A stretch of 64,000 nt of DNA from Winogradskyella sp. (GCF_003712105.1 NZ_RHLG01000003.1:1-64000), one strand, 5' to 3'. Positions 1-9,611 are shown, counted from the first letter of the stretch. The notes: a model not told the origin generated them from the sequence alone. Translations and numbers: made by a program.

Positions 1-1
1 T

Positions 2-751
2 CACGCCGATTTTACTTACGATCAAAAGTATGGCATACGAGATTATCGCGGTGGTGGACGCAGCTCGGCTCGTGAAACGGCTTGTAGAGTAGTGGCTGGT
101 GCAATTGCAAAACAATTTTTGTCTCAGATACATATTAATGCATTTACCTCTTCGGTAGGAGATATTTCTCTAGAAAAGCCTTATCAAGATTTGGATTTTA
201 GTAAGATAGATTCCAATGTTATTCGTTGCCCTGATGCTGAGGCTGCAGAAAAGATGATAGCTAAAGTGCAAGAGGTAAAAAAACAAGGTGATACTATTGG
301 TGGGACTATTACTTGTGTTATTCAAAATGTTCCTGCGGGATTAGGAGAACCAGTGTTTGATAAGCTTCATGCCGAATTAGGAAAAGCGATGTTATCTATT
401 AACGCCGTAAAAGGTTTTGAATATGGTAGCGGTTTTGAAGGTGCAAAAATGATTGGCAGTGAACATAACGACAAGTTTAATGAAGATGGTACTACACAAA
501 CCAATTTATCTGGTGGTGTACAAGGTGGAATTAGTAATGGAATGGATATCTACTTCACAGTAGCTTTTAAGCCTGTAGCAACTACCTTGCAAAAGCAAGA
601 AACTATTAATAGCCAAGGCGAAACTGTAGAGATGCAAGGTAAAGGAAGGCACGATCCTTGTGTTGTGCCTAGAGCAGTACCTATTGTCGAAGCAATGGCT
701 GCATTAGTTATTGCAGATTATACCTTACTAGATAGGATTAGTAAGTTATAA
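2..751 (+). CDS. aroC: Chorismate synthase, 5' end cut by window
   Basis: Chorismate synthase makes chorismate from 5-enolpyruvylshikimate-3-phosphate with reduced FMN, the last shikimate step, in the cytosol. The reading frame is open from base 2 and gives 249 residues before TAA, about the C-terminal two thirds of the usual ~355. The fragment opens with [11 protein letters not shown] and [14 protein letters not shown], the phosphate/FMN-binding signature, and later shows [11 protein letters not shown] and [13 protein letters not shown], all family hallmarks. The GTG at 92 lies inside the conserved core and is not a start. Nothing looks damaged; the missing N-terminus lies before the window. 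Confidence 0.95.
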   Translation, partial: HADFTYDQKYGIRDYRGGGRSSARETACRVVAGAIAKQFLSQIHINAFTSSVGDISLEKPYQDLDFSKIDSNVIRCPDAEAAEKMIAKVQEVKKQGDTIGGTITCVIQNVPAGLGEPVFDKLHAELGKAMLSINAVKGFEYGSGFEGAKMIGSEHNDKFNEDGTTQTNLSGGVQGGISNGMDIYFTVAFKPVATTLQKQETINSQGETVEMQGKGRHDPCVVPRAVPIVEAMAALVIADYTLLDRISKL

Positions 752-808
752 TAAATTCTATACGAAAATAGTTAAACATATATCGGTTGTAATACTATTT
801 AACTGTAC

Positions 809-3800
809 ATGAAATATTTAGTTCTAAAGAGAAAAAAGCTATGGAAGCTATTGCTGTATATAGGTTTAATACCTTTATTGGTTCTAAGTATAATTTTTGC
901 ATACATCTACTCCAAACAAGATGCAATAGTAAAAAGTCAGATATCTAAATTAAATGAGAATCATGCCGCGCTAATAACTGTAGGAGAAAGCAATATATCG
1001 TTGTTTAAGAATTTCCCTTATGTATCTGTTAAAGTCAGTGACTTAGAAATTTTTGAATCTAAGGCGGAAGACGCTTCACTTATTACGCGATTAGATAAAA
1101 TTTATGTAGGCTTTAATTTGCTAGATATTTTAAATAAAAACTACGATGTACAATCTATTTTGTTAGAAGACGGTTTTGTAAATTTTGTGTTGCATGAAGA
1201 TGGTACTAATAATATTGAAAATGCTTTAAAAACTGGCTCTGAAGCTTCTGATAGTACATTAGCCACTGATATTCATCTCAAAAAAATTAAGGTCAGAAAT
1301 TTAGATGTACATAAGTTAGACGAGTCCACTAATTTAGACATAGAATCTTTAATCTATTGGGGAAATGGCGGCTTTAAGACTAAAGATAATCAGATAGAAG
1401 CTCATATAGATTCAGAGTTTGAGCTTAACATTATAAAAGATTCTGATACAACTTACATAAAGCACAAACATTTTCAATTTGATACAGATTTAAGCTTTAA
1501 TCAATCTTCTGGCATACTTAGTTTAGAGCCTACAACAGTAGTGATGGAACATGCAGATTTTGAGTTAGAAGGCACTTTAGATACTAAAAACGATATGGAT
1601 TTAGATCTTTCTGTTAAAGGCAAAAAATCCAACTTTGATATACTTATAGCTTTTGCTCCTCATGACCTTATTCCTGTTTTAGAAAGCTATAATAATGCAG
1701 GTAATATCTATTTCAATAGTATTGTAAAAGGTCCTGTATCTAATAACCAAATGCCTTTTATAGATGCTAATTTCGGAACAGATAAAGCATTTTTAGAGAA
1801 CACTCAAAAAAAACGACGAATTAGTGATTTAGGGTTTAAAGGTCATTTTACTAATGGCGATGCACGAAGTCTTGAAACTATGGAATTTTCATTAACTAAT
1901 ATGAATGCCAAGTTAGAAACAGGAAATTTTACAGGCAATTTTGTAGTTAAGAATTTTGAACACCCAGATATTGATGCGCAAGTTGATGTTGATTTTAATA
2001 TAAAGTTTGTTGCAGATTTCTTTAATATTCAAAGTATTCAGAACACAGCTGGGAATATTGCTTTGAAAATGAACTTTCATGATATTATAGATCTCAATCA
2101 GCCTGAGTTAGCCATAAGTAAATTAAATCAAGCTTATTTTAGTGAGTTAAAAATTAAAGATTTAAGTATAGATTCTGACGATTTTCCAGTTCCCTTAAAA
2201 CAGTTAAATGCACATGTGGTATTAAATGGTAAAGACGCCAAAATAGAGAACTTAGATGCACTCGTAGGTAAATCAGATGTATCTATTAAAGGCACACTTT
2301 CAGATTTTCCTTCTATTATACATCATACAAGCGATAGTGTAAATGCACATTTAGATATTACTTCAAAGTTAATTGACTTAGCTGAGTTTACCAGATATTC
2401 TAAAGTTGATAGTGTTGGTATGAATGAGCAGCTCACAAACCTAAGAACAGGATTATCCTTTAAGGCTTTAGCAAAAGATTTTACTGAATTTGACCATTTG
2501 CCAAAAGGTGAGTTTTTTGTAGATAGTTTGTATGCAGAACTAAAACATTACCCTCATAATTTTCACGATTTTCACTCTGATATATTAATTGATGAAAACG
2601 ACATGAAAATTGTAGACTTTACTGGTTATATTGATGATTCAGACTTTCATCTTAATGGTCTTGCCCATAATTATGAGTTTTGGTTTAAAGACAGTTTAAA
2701 CGGAGATGTTGATCTTGACTTTAAATTAACTTCAGATAAATTAAGACTCGAAGACATATTTACTTATAAAGGCGAGAATTATGTTCCTGAAGAGTATAGA
2801 CATGAAATGTTTAAAAACCTAAAGTTGCACTTTAATTCCTCAATGCATTATAAAGCTTCTAGTTTACAATCAATAGATTTAGATGTGCAGCAACTAAATG
2901 CAAATATGCAATTACACCCTAATACGTTTGAAGACTTTAGTGGGCATTTTCATTATGAAAACGACCAGCTTGTAGTCAATGATTTTAATGGAAAAATTGG
3001 CAATACCAATTTTGATGTAGACTTAAATTATTATTTAGGTAAAGAAGATGGAAAAAGTAGTAATAACTCACTAAACCTTAAGTCGGATTATATTGACTTT
3101 GATACCCTTTTTAAATTTGACCCAAAACCGCCTAGTAAAGAAGTAGTTGAAAACGAATTTGAAGATGTAAAATCTCATGCCGAAGCTTTTAACATCTACG
3201 AGTTGCCTTTTGCAGATTTGACCTTAAATCTTAATGTTAAGCGTTTAATATACCACAGGATAGATTTAAAAGATATTAAAGGCGAATTGCGCACTACTAA
3301 AGATCATTTTATCCACGTCGATACGTTGCAACTTAATTCTGCAGGCGGAAACTTTAAACTTTCAGGTTATTTTAACGGAAGCGATGCAAAGCATATTTAC
3401 TTTAAGCCAAATCTCGTTATGGAAAATGTGGATATAGATAGACTAGCTTATAAGTTTGAGAATTTTGGACAGGATCATGTCTTATCAGAGAATCTACATG
3501 GTAAATTAACGTCTACAATTACAGGTAATGTAAGATTATATCCAGATATGGTGCCCGATTTGGATCAGTCTGAAATTCATATGAATGTCAAGATTTTAGA
3601 AGGTAGACTCGAAGATTATGAACCAATGTCTATGTTTTCTGATTATATTGGTGATAAAAATCTAAAGAAGATTCGTTTCGATACGCTTCAAAACAGTTTA
3701 GATATAGATAAAGGAAAAGTAGTTATTCCAAACATGACAATTGAATCTACGTTAGGCCATATTGAGTTTTCTGGTACACACGATAGTAGTCATAATATTG

Positions 3801-4009
3801 AATACTATATACGAATACCGTGGAAAACAGTTAAGAAAGCTGGGCTTTATAAAATTTTTGGAAACAAGAAAAAAGCAGATTCTGTTTATGGAGAAGAGGA
3901 CATTGTAAAAGTTGACAAAACGAGAAGAACACGTTATTTAAATCTAAAGATTATAGGAACAATGGATGACTATGATATATCTTTGGGAAAGAAAAAGAAT
4001 AAAAAATAA
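809..4009 (+). CDS. AsmA-like family envelope protein (1066 aa)
   Basis: The long protein has a single N-terminal membrane segment (about residues 13-34, after a basic KRKKLWK start) followed by about 1000 residues of repetitive beta-rich sequence with many Asp/Asn-rich turns, ending in KKKNKK. This is the layout of AsmA/TamB-like proteins, which are anchored in the inner membrane, span the periplasm and are thought to help move lipids to the outer membrane. The last ~200 residues (IRFDTLQNSLDIDKGKVVIP, then IEFSGTHD) resemble the AsmA C-terminal domain. It starts 57 bases after aroC and ends 20 bases before the symporter, so co-transcription is possible. The family call is by architecture; the substrate is unknown. 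Confidence 0.75.
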   Translation: MKYLVLKRKKLWKLLLYIGLIPLLVLSIIFAYIYSKQDAIVKSQISKLNENHAALITVGESNISLFKNFPYVSVKVSDLEIFESKAEDASLITRLDKIYVGFNLLDILNKNYDVQSILLEDGFVNFVLHEDGTNNIENALKTGSEASDSTLATDIHLKKIKVRNLDVHKLDESTNLDIESLIYWGNGGFKTKDNQIEAHIDSEFELNIIKDSDTTYIKHKHFQFDTDLSFNQSSGILSLEPTTVVMEHADFELEGTLDTKNDMDLDLSVKGKKSNFDILIAFAPHDLIPVLESYNNAGNIYFNSIVKGPVSNNQMPFIDANFGTDKAFLENTQKKRRISDLGFKGHFTNGDARSLETMEFSLTNMNAKLETGNFTGNFVVKNFEHPDIDAQVDVDFNIKFVADFFNIQSIQNTAGNIALKMNFHDIIDLNQPELAISKLNQAYFSELKIKDLSIDSDDFPVPLKQLNAHVVLNGKDAKIENLDALVGKSDVSIKGTLSDFPSIIHHTSDSVNAHLDITSKLIDLAEFTRYSKVDSVGMNEQLTNLRTGLSFKALAKDFTEFDHLPKGEFFVDSLYAELKHYPHNFHDFHSDILIDENDMKIVDFTGYIDDSDFHLNGLAHNYEFWFKDSLNGDVDLDFKLTSDKLRLEDIFTYKGENYVPEEYRHEMFKNLKLHFNSSMHYKASSLQSIDLDVQQLNANMQLHPNTFEDFSGHFHYENDQLVVNDFNGKIGNTNFDVDLNYYLGKEDGKSSNNSLNLKSDYIDFDTLFKFDPKPPSKEVVENEFEDVKSHAEAFNIYELPFADLTLNLNVKRLIYHRIDLKDIKGELRTTKDHFIHVDTLQLNSAGGNFKLSGYFNGSDAKHIYFKPNLVMENVDIDRLAYKFENFGQDHVLSENLHGKLTSTITGNVRLYPDMVPDLDQSEIHMNVKILEGRLEDYEPMSMFSDYIGDKNLKKIRFDTLQNSLDIDKGKVVIPNMTIESTLGHIEFSGTHDSSHNIEYYIRIPWKTVKKAGLYKIFGNKKKADSVYGEEDIVKVDKTRRTRYLNLKIIGTMDDYDISLGKKKNKK

Positions 4010-4029
4010 GATACACTATAAACTAGCAT

Positions 4030-5355
4030 ATGAAAAAACTAGCTCTACATTGGAAGATTTTAATAGGAATGCTATTAGGACTCATATTTGGATTTTTTAT
4101 GACCCAAATAGATGGAGGTAAAGCCTTTGTTTCGGATTGGATAAAGCCTTTAGGTTCTATTTTTGTAAAACTATTAAAGTTAATCGCTATTCCACTAATT
4201 CTAGCTTCACTCATTAAGGGAATATCTGATTTAAAGGATATATCAAAGTTTAAGAATATTGGACTTCGTACTATTGGTATTTATATTATAACCACAATAA
4301 TTGCTATTTCTATTGGTTTAGCATTAGTAAATGTTTTCCAGCCTGGAGATGGAGTTTCACAAGAAACCATAACTAAACTAACAGAGACATATTCTGAAAA
4401 CAGTAGTGTAAAAGCTAAAATTGCTGAAGCCTCAAAGCAAATGAGTTCTGGACCTTTACAATTTTTAGAAGATATGGTACCGGATAATGCATTTTCTGCA
4501 CTTAGCAATAATAAGTTAATGCTTCAGGTTATTTTCTTTGCTATATTCTTAGGTATTTCACTATTACTTATTGGTGAAAAGAAAGCCGAGCCATTAAAAA
4601 ATGTTTTTGATTCTTTAAATGATGTAGTTCTTAAAATGGTTGATCTTATTATGTTGTCTGCGCCTTACGCAGTGTTTGCATTATTAGCAAATGTTGTTGT
4701 GTCTTCCGATGACCCTGATATACTATATGCTTTATTGAAGTATGCAGGAGTAGTAGTGTTTGGTTTAGTCTTAATGATTGTTTTTTATACATTTCTTGTG
4801 GCGACCTTCACAAAGAAAAATCCATTATGGTTTTTAAAAGAAATTAGCCCTGCACAATTATTAGCATTTTCTACAAGTAGTAGTGCAGCGACTTTACCAG
4901 TAACCATGGAGCGTGTGGAAGAGCATATTGGTGTAGATAAGGAAGTCTCTAGTTTTGTTTTGCCTGTAGGTGCTACTATTAATATGGATGGTACAAGCTT
5001 GTATCAAGCTGTTGCAGCGGTGTTTATATTTCAGGCATTGGGGTTAGATTTAACTTTTGCTGATCAAATCACAATAGTACTAACAGCCTTATTGGCTTCT
5101 ATTGGTAGCGCAGCTGTTCCCGGAGCTGGAATGGTAATGTTAGTAATAGTTTTGGAGTCAGTAGGATTACCTCCAGAATTATTACCAATAGGTTTAGCCT
5201 TAATATTTGCTGTAGATAGACCTCTAGATATGTGTAGAACAGTAGTGAACGTCACCGGAGATGCTACAGTATCTATGGTTGTTGCAAAATCTGTAGGTAA
5301 GCTCGGAGAACCAAAAATAAAAAATTGGGACGATAATTATGAAGCTGTAAAATAG
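4030..5355 (+). CDS. Dicarboxylate/amino acid:cation symporter (DAACS)
   Basis: This 441-residue inner-membrane carrier belongs to the GltP/DctA/EAAT family, which imports glutamate, aspartate or C4-dicarboxylates with Na+ or H+. The N-terminal half holds several hydrophobic helices. The C-terminal half carries the family signatures: the serine-rich hairpin FSTSSSAATLPVTM, the substrate/cation motif NMDGTSLYQAVAAVF, the second hairpin GSAAVPGAGMVML, and the final-helix DRPLDMCRTVVNVTGDA. Length matches the family. It follows the AsmA-like gene by 20 bases. Which substrate it prefers cannot be told from the sequence. Confidence 0.9.
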   Translation: MKKLALHWKILIGMLLGLIFGFFMTQIDGGKAFVSDWIKPLGSIFVKLLKLIAIPLILASLIKGISDLKDISKFKNIGLRTIGIYIITTIIAISIGLALVNVFQPGDGVSQETITKLTETYSENSSVKAKIAEASKQMSSGPLQFLEDMVPDNAFSALSNNKLMLQVIFFAIFLGISLLLIGEKKAEPLKNVFDSLNDVVLKMVDLIMLSAPYAVFALLANVVVSSDDPDILYALLKYAGVVVFGLVLMIVFYTFLVATFTKKNPLWFLKEISPAQLLAFSTSSSAATLPVTMERVEEHIGVDKEVSSFVLPVGATINMDGTSLYQAVAAVFIFQALGLDLTFADQITIVLTALLASIGSAAVPGAGMVMLVIVLESVGLPPELLPIGLALIFAVDRPLDMCRTVVNVTGDATVSMVVAKSVGKLGEPKIKNWDDNYEAVK

Positions 5356-5356
5356 A

Positions 5357-5387
5357 TTTGTAAAACTCTATAAACTTAGTATCTTAA
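5357..5387 (+). promoter_or_regulatory. Predicted Bacteroidota promoter for the ATP-grasp/peptidase operon
   Basis: TTTG at 5357-5360, a 19-base spacer, then TATCTTAA at 5380-5387 matches the -33/-7 pattern TTTG-N19-TAnnTTTG, with the last two -7 bases off. A start about 7 bases downstream would leave a leader of about 20 nt before the ATG at 5414. TAGATTTG at 5353-5360 is a competing -7 box. Confidence 0.4.
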
Positions 5388-5413
5388 CGCTACAAAAATC
5401 AACCATAAAGATT

Positions 5414-6451
5414 ATGAATGTTTGTTTTATAATGTACTCTTGGGAAAAGATTGACCCTGAGAATGATACAAGTTTGGCATTAATAAAAGAATGTGTAAAA
5501 AGAGGTCATGGTGTAGCCATGTGTACACCTGCAAATTTGACTATAAGAGATAGTGTAACAAGTGCTTTTTGTACGGTAATTGGTCGTATGGAAAAAGTAC
5601 CAAGTGGATTAAAATCGTTTTACAATAAAGCAAATCTACGCGAAGAAATGTTACCATTAGCTGGTTTTGATGCTATATTTTTTAGAGCAAACCCGCCACT
5701 TGATCCACTAATGCTTAACTTTTTGGATTCTGTTAAAGATGATGTTTTCATAGTGAACTCATTACAAGGTATGCGTGAAGCCAATAACAAGTTATACACA
5801 GCTGCCTTTGGTGATGCACATAGCAATATTATTCCTAATACACATGTGTCTAAAAATAAAGAATACCTTATTCAACAAATAAAAGAATCTAATGCAGATA
5901 AGATGATTCTAAAGCCATTGAATGGTTTTGGAGGTTCTGGAGTTATCTTGATCGAAAAATCAGCAATGAGTAATATTAACTCGCTTTTAGATTTTTACAT
6001 TAGCGCTGGTGATGGTGAATCTAACTATGTTATTCTTCAAGATTATATCGAAGGTGCTGATAAAGGTGATGTTAGAATATTACTACTTAATGGAGAACCT
6101 GTTGGAGCTATGAAACGAGTACCAGGTAGTGACGATCATCGCTCAAATGTTTCTGCTGGAGGTTCGGTTCAAAAGCATACCTTAACTAAAGAAGAGAAAG
6201 CCTTATGTAAGCAAATTGGTCCTAAATTAGTAAAAGACGGACTCTATTTTGTGGGTATCGACGTGATTGGTGGTAAACTTGTAGAAGTAAATGTAATGTC
6301 TCCTGGAGGAATTACCTACATCAATAAAGTATATAAGAATAAGCGTAAAGTAGAAGAAAAGGTCATTGACTTTTTAGAGAGTAAAGTTATAGACAATCTT
6401 CAAGCGTTTAATAGAAGAGCAAGACTGCGTAAAACGGTTGATGAAGCTTAA
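5414..6451 (+). CDS. gshB: Glutathione synthetase-like ATP-grasp ligase
   Basis: This is a cytosolic ATP-grasp carboxylate-amine ligase of the GshB family. Canonical GshB joins gamma-glutamylcysteine to glycine with ATP. The 345-residue protein has the glycine-rich ATP loop NGFGGSGV (about 170-177), then EGADKGDVRILLLNGEPVGA, RSNVSAGGS, and the C-terminal metal/phosphate segment GIDVIGGKLVEVNVMSPGG, in family order. It is the first gene of a tight four-gene set (12 bases to the sulfurtransferase). No gamma-glutamylcysteine ligase is in the window. Given the hydrolase and peptidase partners, it may ligate a different acid and amine. The family is certain; true glutathione synthesis is an assumption. 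Confidence 0.85.
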   Translation: MNVCFIMYSWEKIDPENDTSLALIKECVKRGHGVAMCTPANLTIRDSVTSAFCTVIGRMEKVPSGLKSFYNKANLREEMLPLAGFDAIFFRANPPLDPLMLNFLDSVKDDVFIVNSLQGMREANNKLYTAAFGDAHSNIIPNTHVSKNKEYLIQQIKESNADKMILKPLNGFGGSGVILIEKSAMSNINSLLDFYISAGDGESNYVILQDYIEGADKGDVRILLLNGEPVGAMKRVPGSDDHRSNVSAGGSVQKHTLTKEEKALCKQIGPKLVKDGLYFVGIDVIGGKLVEVNVMSPGGITYINKVYKNKRKVEEKVIDFLESKVIDNLQAFNRRARLRKTVDEA

Positions 6452-6463
6452 TCGCATGTAACA

Positions 6464-7618
6464 ATGCTTCAGATACAATCACCATTAGTTTCAGTTGAAT
6501 GGCTTCATGAGCATCTAGAAGCCCAAAATCTTATTGTTTTAGATGCCACTATCCCTAAAGTGTCAGGAGATGTATCTTACGACTCAGGAGAACTTATACC
6601 TAAGTCTCGATTTTTTGATATAAAGACAAAGTTTAGTGATGTCAATGCAGAGTTTCCAAATACGTTGCCTTCGATAAAACAATTTCAAGACGAAGCTAGA
6701 AAGCTTGGGGTAAATAGAAATAGTCCAATTGTAGCATATGACAAACATGGTATATACTCAAGTGCACGCGCTTGGTGGTTATTTAAATATTTTGGACATG
6801 AAAATGTTGCGGTTTTAGATGGCGGCTTTCCTGAATGGAAAGAATGTGGGTTTGATATAGAACAGCAATATTTCATTGATTTCGAAGAAGGTAATTTTTT
6901 TGCTACTGAGCATAAAGAATTGATGACTAATTTTGAAGGTATAAAAGAGTATTCTCATGATAAAGATGCTTTAATTATAGATGCACGTGCTAAAAAACGA
7001 TTTTCTGGTGAAGTTCCTGAACCAAGAAAAGGGTTGAGAAGTGGCACAATCCCGAATTCAAAAAACTTGCCATATACAGATCTATTAATTAATAAAAAGT
7101 TTAGAAGCGTCTCAGAGTTAAAAGAAATCTTTGAGGATGTAAATTTTGAACAAAACCATTTGGTTTTTAGCTGTGGTTCAGGAATAACAGCATGTAATTT
7201 AGCATTAGCAGCAACTCTTGCTGGATATGATAAATTAACCGTTTATGATGGGTCTTGGACAGAATACGGATCACTGACCAAGTCTTTTTTAGATACACCA
7301 AATTGGTCAAAGGACGAATTAATAGCCTATATTTTGCTATATGCTTCACATTCTGACCTTAAAGAAGATAATCATGAGCGCAACGTTATCATCTCTAAGG
7401 TAGATATGCAGACATTTCAAAAAATTCACGATGAATTTTCTAATGACAATGACTTTCAAAGTATTCAAAAAATATTGGCTTCTATAGAGAGACACAATTA
7501 CTCTAAAGAAAAACTAGAAGAACTACTTGTAGATATTAAAGCGCTATTTTTTGCTGACGGTGATTTTGATATCAGAGAGCATTTAATGCTATTATTTTTA
7601 AAACGAATCTTAAAATAA
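6464..7618 (+). CDS. Two-domain rhodanese sulfurtransferase with TerB-like C-terminal extension
   Basis: Residues about 1-275 form tandem rhodanese domains like thiosulfate or 3-mercaptopyruvate sulfurtransferase. The first is the inactive type (SPIVAYDKHGIYSSARAWW); the second holds the catalytic cysteine at about 237 in FSCGSGITACNLALAATLAG, followed by VYDGSWTEYGS. Typical enzymes stop near 280 residues. This one continues to 384 with a helical tail containing LLYASHSDLKEDNHERNVI and LFFADGDFDIREHLMLLFL, which looks like the acidic two-part metal-binding pattern of TerB-like domains. It lies between the ATP-grasp ligase (12 bases) and the hydrolase (5 bases). The rhodanese call is firm; the TerB-like call is by eye. 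Confidence 0.85.
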   Translation: MLQIQSPLVSVEWLHEHLEAQNLIVLDATIPKVSGDVSYDSGELIPKSRFFDIKTKFSDVNAEFPNTLPSIKQFQDEARKLGVNRNSPIVAYDKHGIYSSARAWWLFKYFGHENVAVLDGGFPEWKECGFDIEQQYFIDFEEGNFFATEHKELMTNFEGIKEYSHDKDALIIDARAKKRFSGEVPEPRKGLRSGTIPNSKNLPYTDLLINKKFRSVSELKEIFEDVNFEQNHLVFSCGSGITACNLALAATLAGYDKLTVYDGSWTEYGSLTKSFLDTPNWSKDELIAYILLYASHSDLKEDNHERNVIISKVDMQTFQKIHDEFSNDNDFQSIQKILASIERHNYSKEKLEELLVDIKALFFADGDFDIREHLMLLFLKRILK

Positions 7619-7623
7619 AACCT

Positions 7624-8454
7624 ATGCAAAAGTTATCTATTGATGCAATTATAAAAAATATTGAATCAGAGACATGTTTTCATGCGGTAGCTGAGGACTA
7701 TTCTTTTACAATAAAGATTGACAAATATGTACATTATGCCTGTGGTGCAGTTCATGATGGACATCAGTTTAGGAAAGAATTATGGGACAACTGTTTGCAT
7801 ACCGAGTATGACCGTTGGTATGAAGAAGACCCAGAAACTAAGGCCATGGTGATTTCGCATCCAATTGTGATAGCTGGTTGTGACTCTCGTTTTGAATATG
7901 ATTTAAACAGAATACCAGATGAAGCTGTTTTTGAAACTGCTTGGGGTAAACAACTATGGAAATCACCTTTACCAGAAGACCAAAAATCTAAAAGTCTGCA
8001 GAAGCACACTAACTTTTATAAAGTCGTACATGCATTGATAAAAAAACTAGAGTCAAAGTTTGGTGTATGTGTTGTTTATGATATGCATAGCTATAATTGG
8101 CAACGATGGGATAGGGAAGTGCCAACTTGGAATTTGGGTACTGCCAATATAGATAATGAACGATTTGGTAATAGTGTGGAGTCTTGGAGAAGTGTTTTAG
8201 GTTCACTTTCGTTACCAGGACATATTAAGCAAACAGCGAAAATCAATGATACCTTTCAAGGTAATGGTTATTTTTTAAAATTTATTACCAATAATTTCAA
8301 TAATACGTTAGTTTTGGCAACCGAAATCGCAAAAGTATATTGTGACGAATACAATCAGATAATTTATCCTGAAGTTGTAGATGCAGTTGAGAAGCAATTG
8401 AGAGATAAATTACCAAAACATGCCGAAGAGTTTTACAAAACGTATTCTAATTAA
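7624..8454 (+). CDS. N-formylglutamate amidohydrolase-family protein
   Basis: The 276-residue protein belongs to the zinc-dependent N-formylglutamate amidohydrolase (HutG-type) family, which hydrolyses N-acyl amino acids. Recognisable parts are ACGAVHDGHQFRKEL near the N-terminus, VYDMHSYN with D153 and H155, and a late TEIAKVYCDEYN segment. No other histidine-degradation gene is nearby, so a role in histidine catabolism is not supported. It sits 5 bases after the sulfurtransferase, and its TAA overlaps the next start by one base (TAATG), which implies translational coupling with the QEGLA peptidase. I infer that it removes an acyl or peptide group from the product of the operon's ligase. Confidence 0.8.
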   Translation: MQKLSIDAIIKNIESETCFHAVAEDYSFTIKIDKYVHYACGAVHDGHQFRKELWDNCLHTEYDRWYEEDPETKAMVISHPIVIAGCDSRFEYDLNRIPDEAVFETAWGKQLWKSPLPEDQKSKSLQKHTNFYKVVHALIKKLESKFGVCVVYDMHSYNWQRWDREVPTWNLGTANIDNERFGNSVESWRSVLGSLSLPGHIKQTAKINDTFQGNGYFLKFITNNFNNTLVLATEIAKVYCDEYNQIIYPEVVDAVEKQLRDKLPKHAEEFYKTYSN

Positions 8455-9611
8455 TGACGATAATTAAAACTACAGAAGAGTTTCAAGACATTTTTGATAT
8501 TGATTCCAATCTCGATAGATTGGTTAAGAATATTGAATTACTTAACTATATAAATCCTTTAAACATATCTGTTGAGAAGAAAAAATTCTTTTCGGCTAAG
8601 TACAATTACGAGCCACAATTTAAGTACCCAAAATTAAAATTCAATGGCTATAAATTGCACCGTCTATTCTTTTCGCAACGATTGGAGCGAATTGAAGATG
8701 ATGATATTCGTCAATTATATGAAGACGTCATTTATGAATATTCTGGGCTCATAGAATGTATACAAACTATTGGTCAAGGTCGTAAGTTCTATTACAATAG
8801 TCTAAAAAGTTTTGGTACACCAACTGAACGCGACATTGAAAATGCGCGATTTATCTTGAGGTTTGATGATGTTAATGAAACGGATTTAGAGCCTATTCAT
8901 GATGTTAATTTCGCTAAAGATTATTTTGAAGATTATTCTAAGCGATACGATTTTAAATACACATTAAAGATTAGTAATAATATTTCTGCCGCTGCAATGG
9001 TGTTGAATAATACGCAGACTTTAGTATTACGAAAGAATCATCTATTTAGTAACAATCAACTACAAGTACTTGCTAATCATGAGATTGGTGTGCATATGGT
9101 GACAACATTTAATGGTTTGTCCCAGCCATTAAAAGTATTCTCAAATGGGTTTCCAAATAATGTTGAAACACAAGAAGGCCTAGCCGTATATTCTGAATAT
9201 ATGAGTGATTCTTTAACTATGTTTAGATTAAGGGAATTGGCATTTAGAGTTATCGCTGCTGATAGTCTTAACAAAGGCTATTCATTTTCTGATACTTTTG
9301 ATTTGCTTCACAGACAATACAAACTTGAACGCAATAAAGCATTTAGTATCACTCAGCGTATTCATCGTGGTGGTGGATTTACAAAAGACCATTTGTACCT
9401 TAAAGGCTTAAGTAATGTTTACAAATATGCTTCAGAGGGAAAGGATTTAGGAAGATTATTAATGGGGAAAGTGTGTATGTCTTATTTGCCTACAATAGAG
9501 AAGCTCCTCGATATGGGGCTTGCCATAGAACCAAAGTATTATACAGATTCTTATTTCGAGAATACCAATAGCAACCCAAATATCAATTTTATTCTTAAAG
9601 GATTAAAGTAA
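8454..9611 (+). CDS. DUF1704 / 'QEGLA motif' metallopeptidase (MATCAP-like)
   Basis: This 385-residue protein matches the family annotated 'flavohemoglobin expression-modulating QEGLA motif protein' (DUF1704). Its eukaryotic relatives include the tubulin tyrosine carboxypeptidase MATCAP. The active-site pattern is intact: H209-E-I-G-V-H214, an HExxxH zinc motif with three intervening residues, and the QEGLA segment about 26 residues further on (near 240-244) supplying the third ligand. There is no signal peptide, so it should act in the cytosol. It is the last gene of the operon and overlaps its neighbour by one base. A carboxypeptidase-type role trimming a ligase-made peptide is inference; the bacterial substrate is unknown to me. 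Confidence 0.85.
   Translation: MTIIKTTEEFQDIFDIDSNLDRLVKNIELLNYINPLNISVEKKKFFSAKYNYEPQFKYPKLKFNGYKLHRLFFSQRLERIEDDDIRQLYEDVIYEYSGLIECIQTIGQGRKFYYNSLKSFGTPTERDIENARFILRFDDVNETDLEPIHDVNFAKDYFEDYSKRYDFKYTLKISNNISAAAMVLNNTQTLVLRKNHLFSNNQLQVLANHEIGVHMVTTFNGLSQPLKVFSNGFPNNVETQEGLAVYSEYMSDSLTMFRLRELAFRVIAADSLNKGYSFSDTFDLLHRQYKLERNKAFSITQRIHRGGGFTKDHLYLKGLSNVYKYASEGKDLGRLLMGKVCMSYLPTIEKLLDMGLAIEPKYYTDSYFENTNSNPNINFILKGLK

Noticed and set aside
5414..6451. Assigning the operon simply to glutathione synthesis
   Set aside because: The ligase family fits, but there is no gamma-glutamylcysteine ligase in view and the co-operonic hydrolase and peptidase are not part of that pathway, so only the family name is kept.
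7167..8206. Minus-strand frames opposite the sulfurtransferase and hydrolase genes
   Set aside because: They are antisense to well-supported genes and lack recognisable domains.
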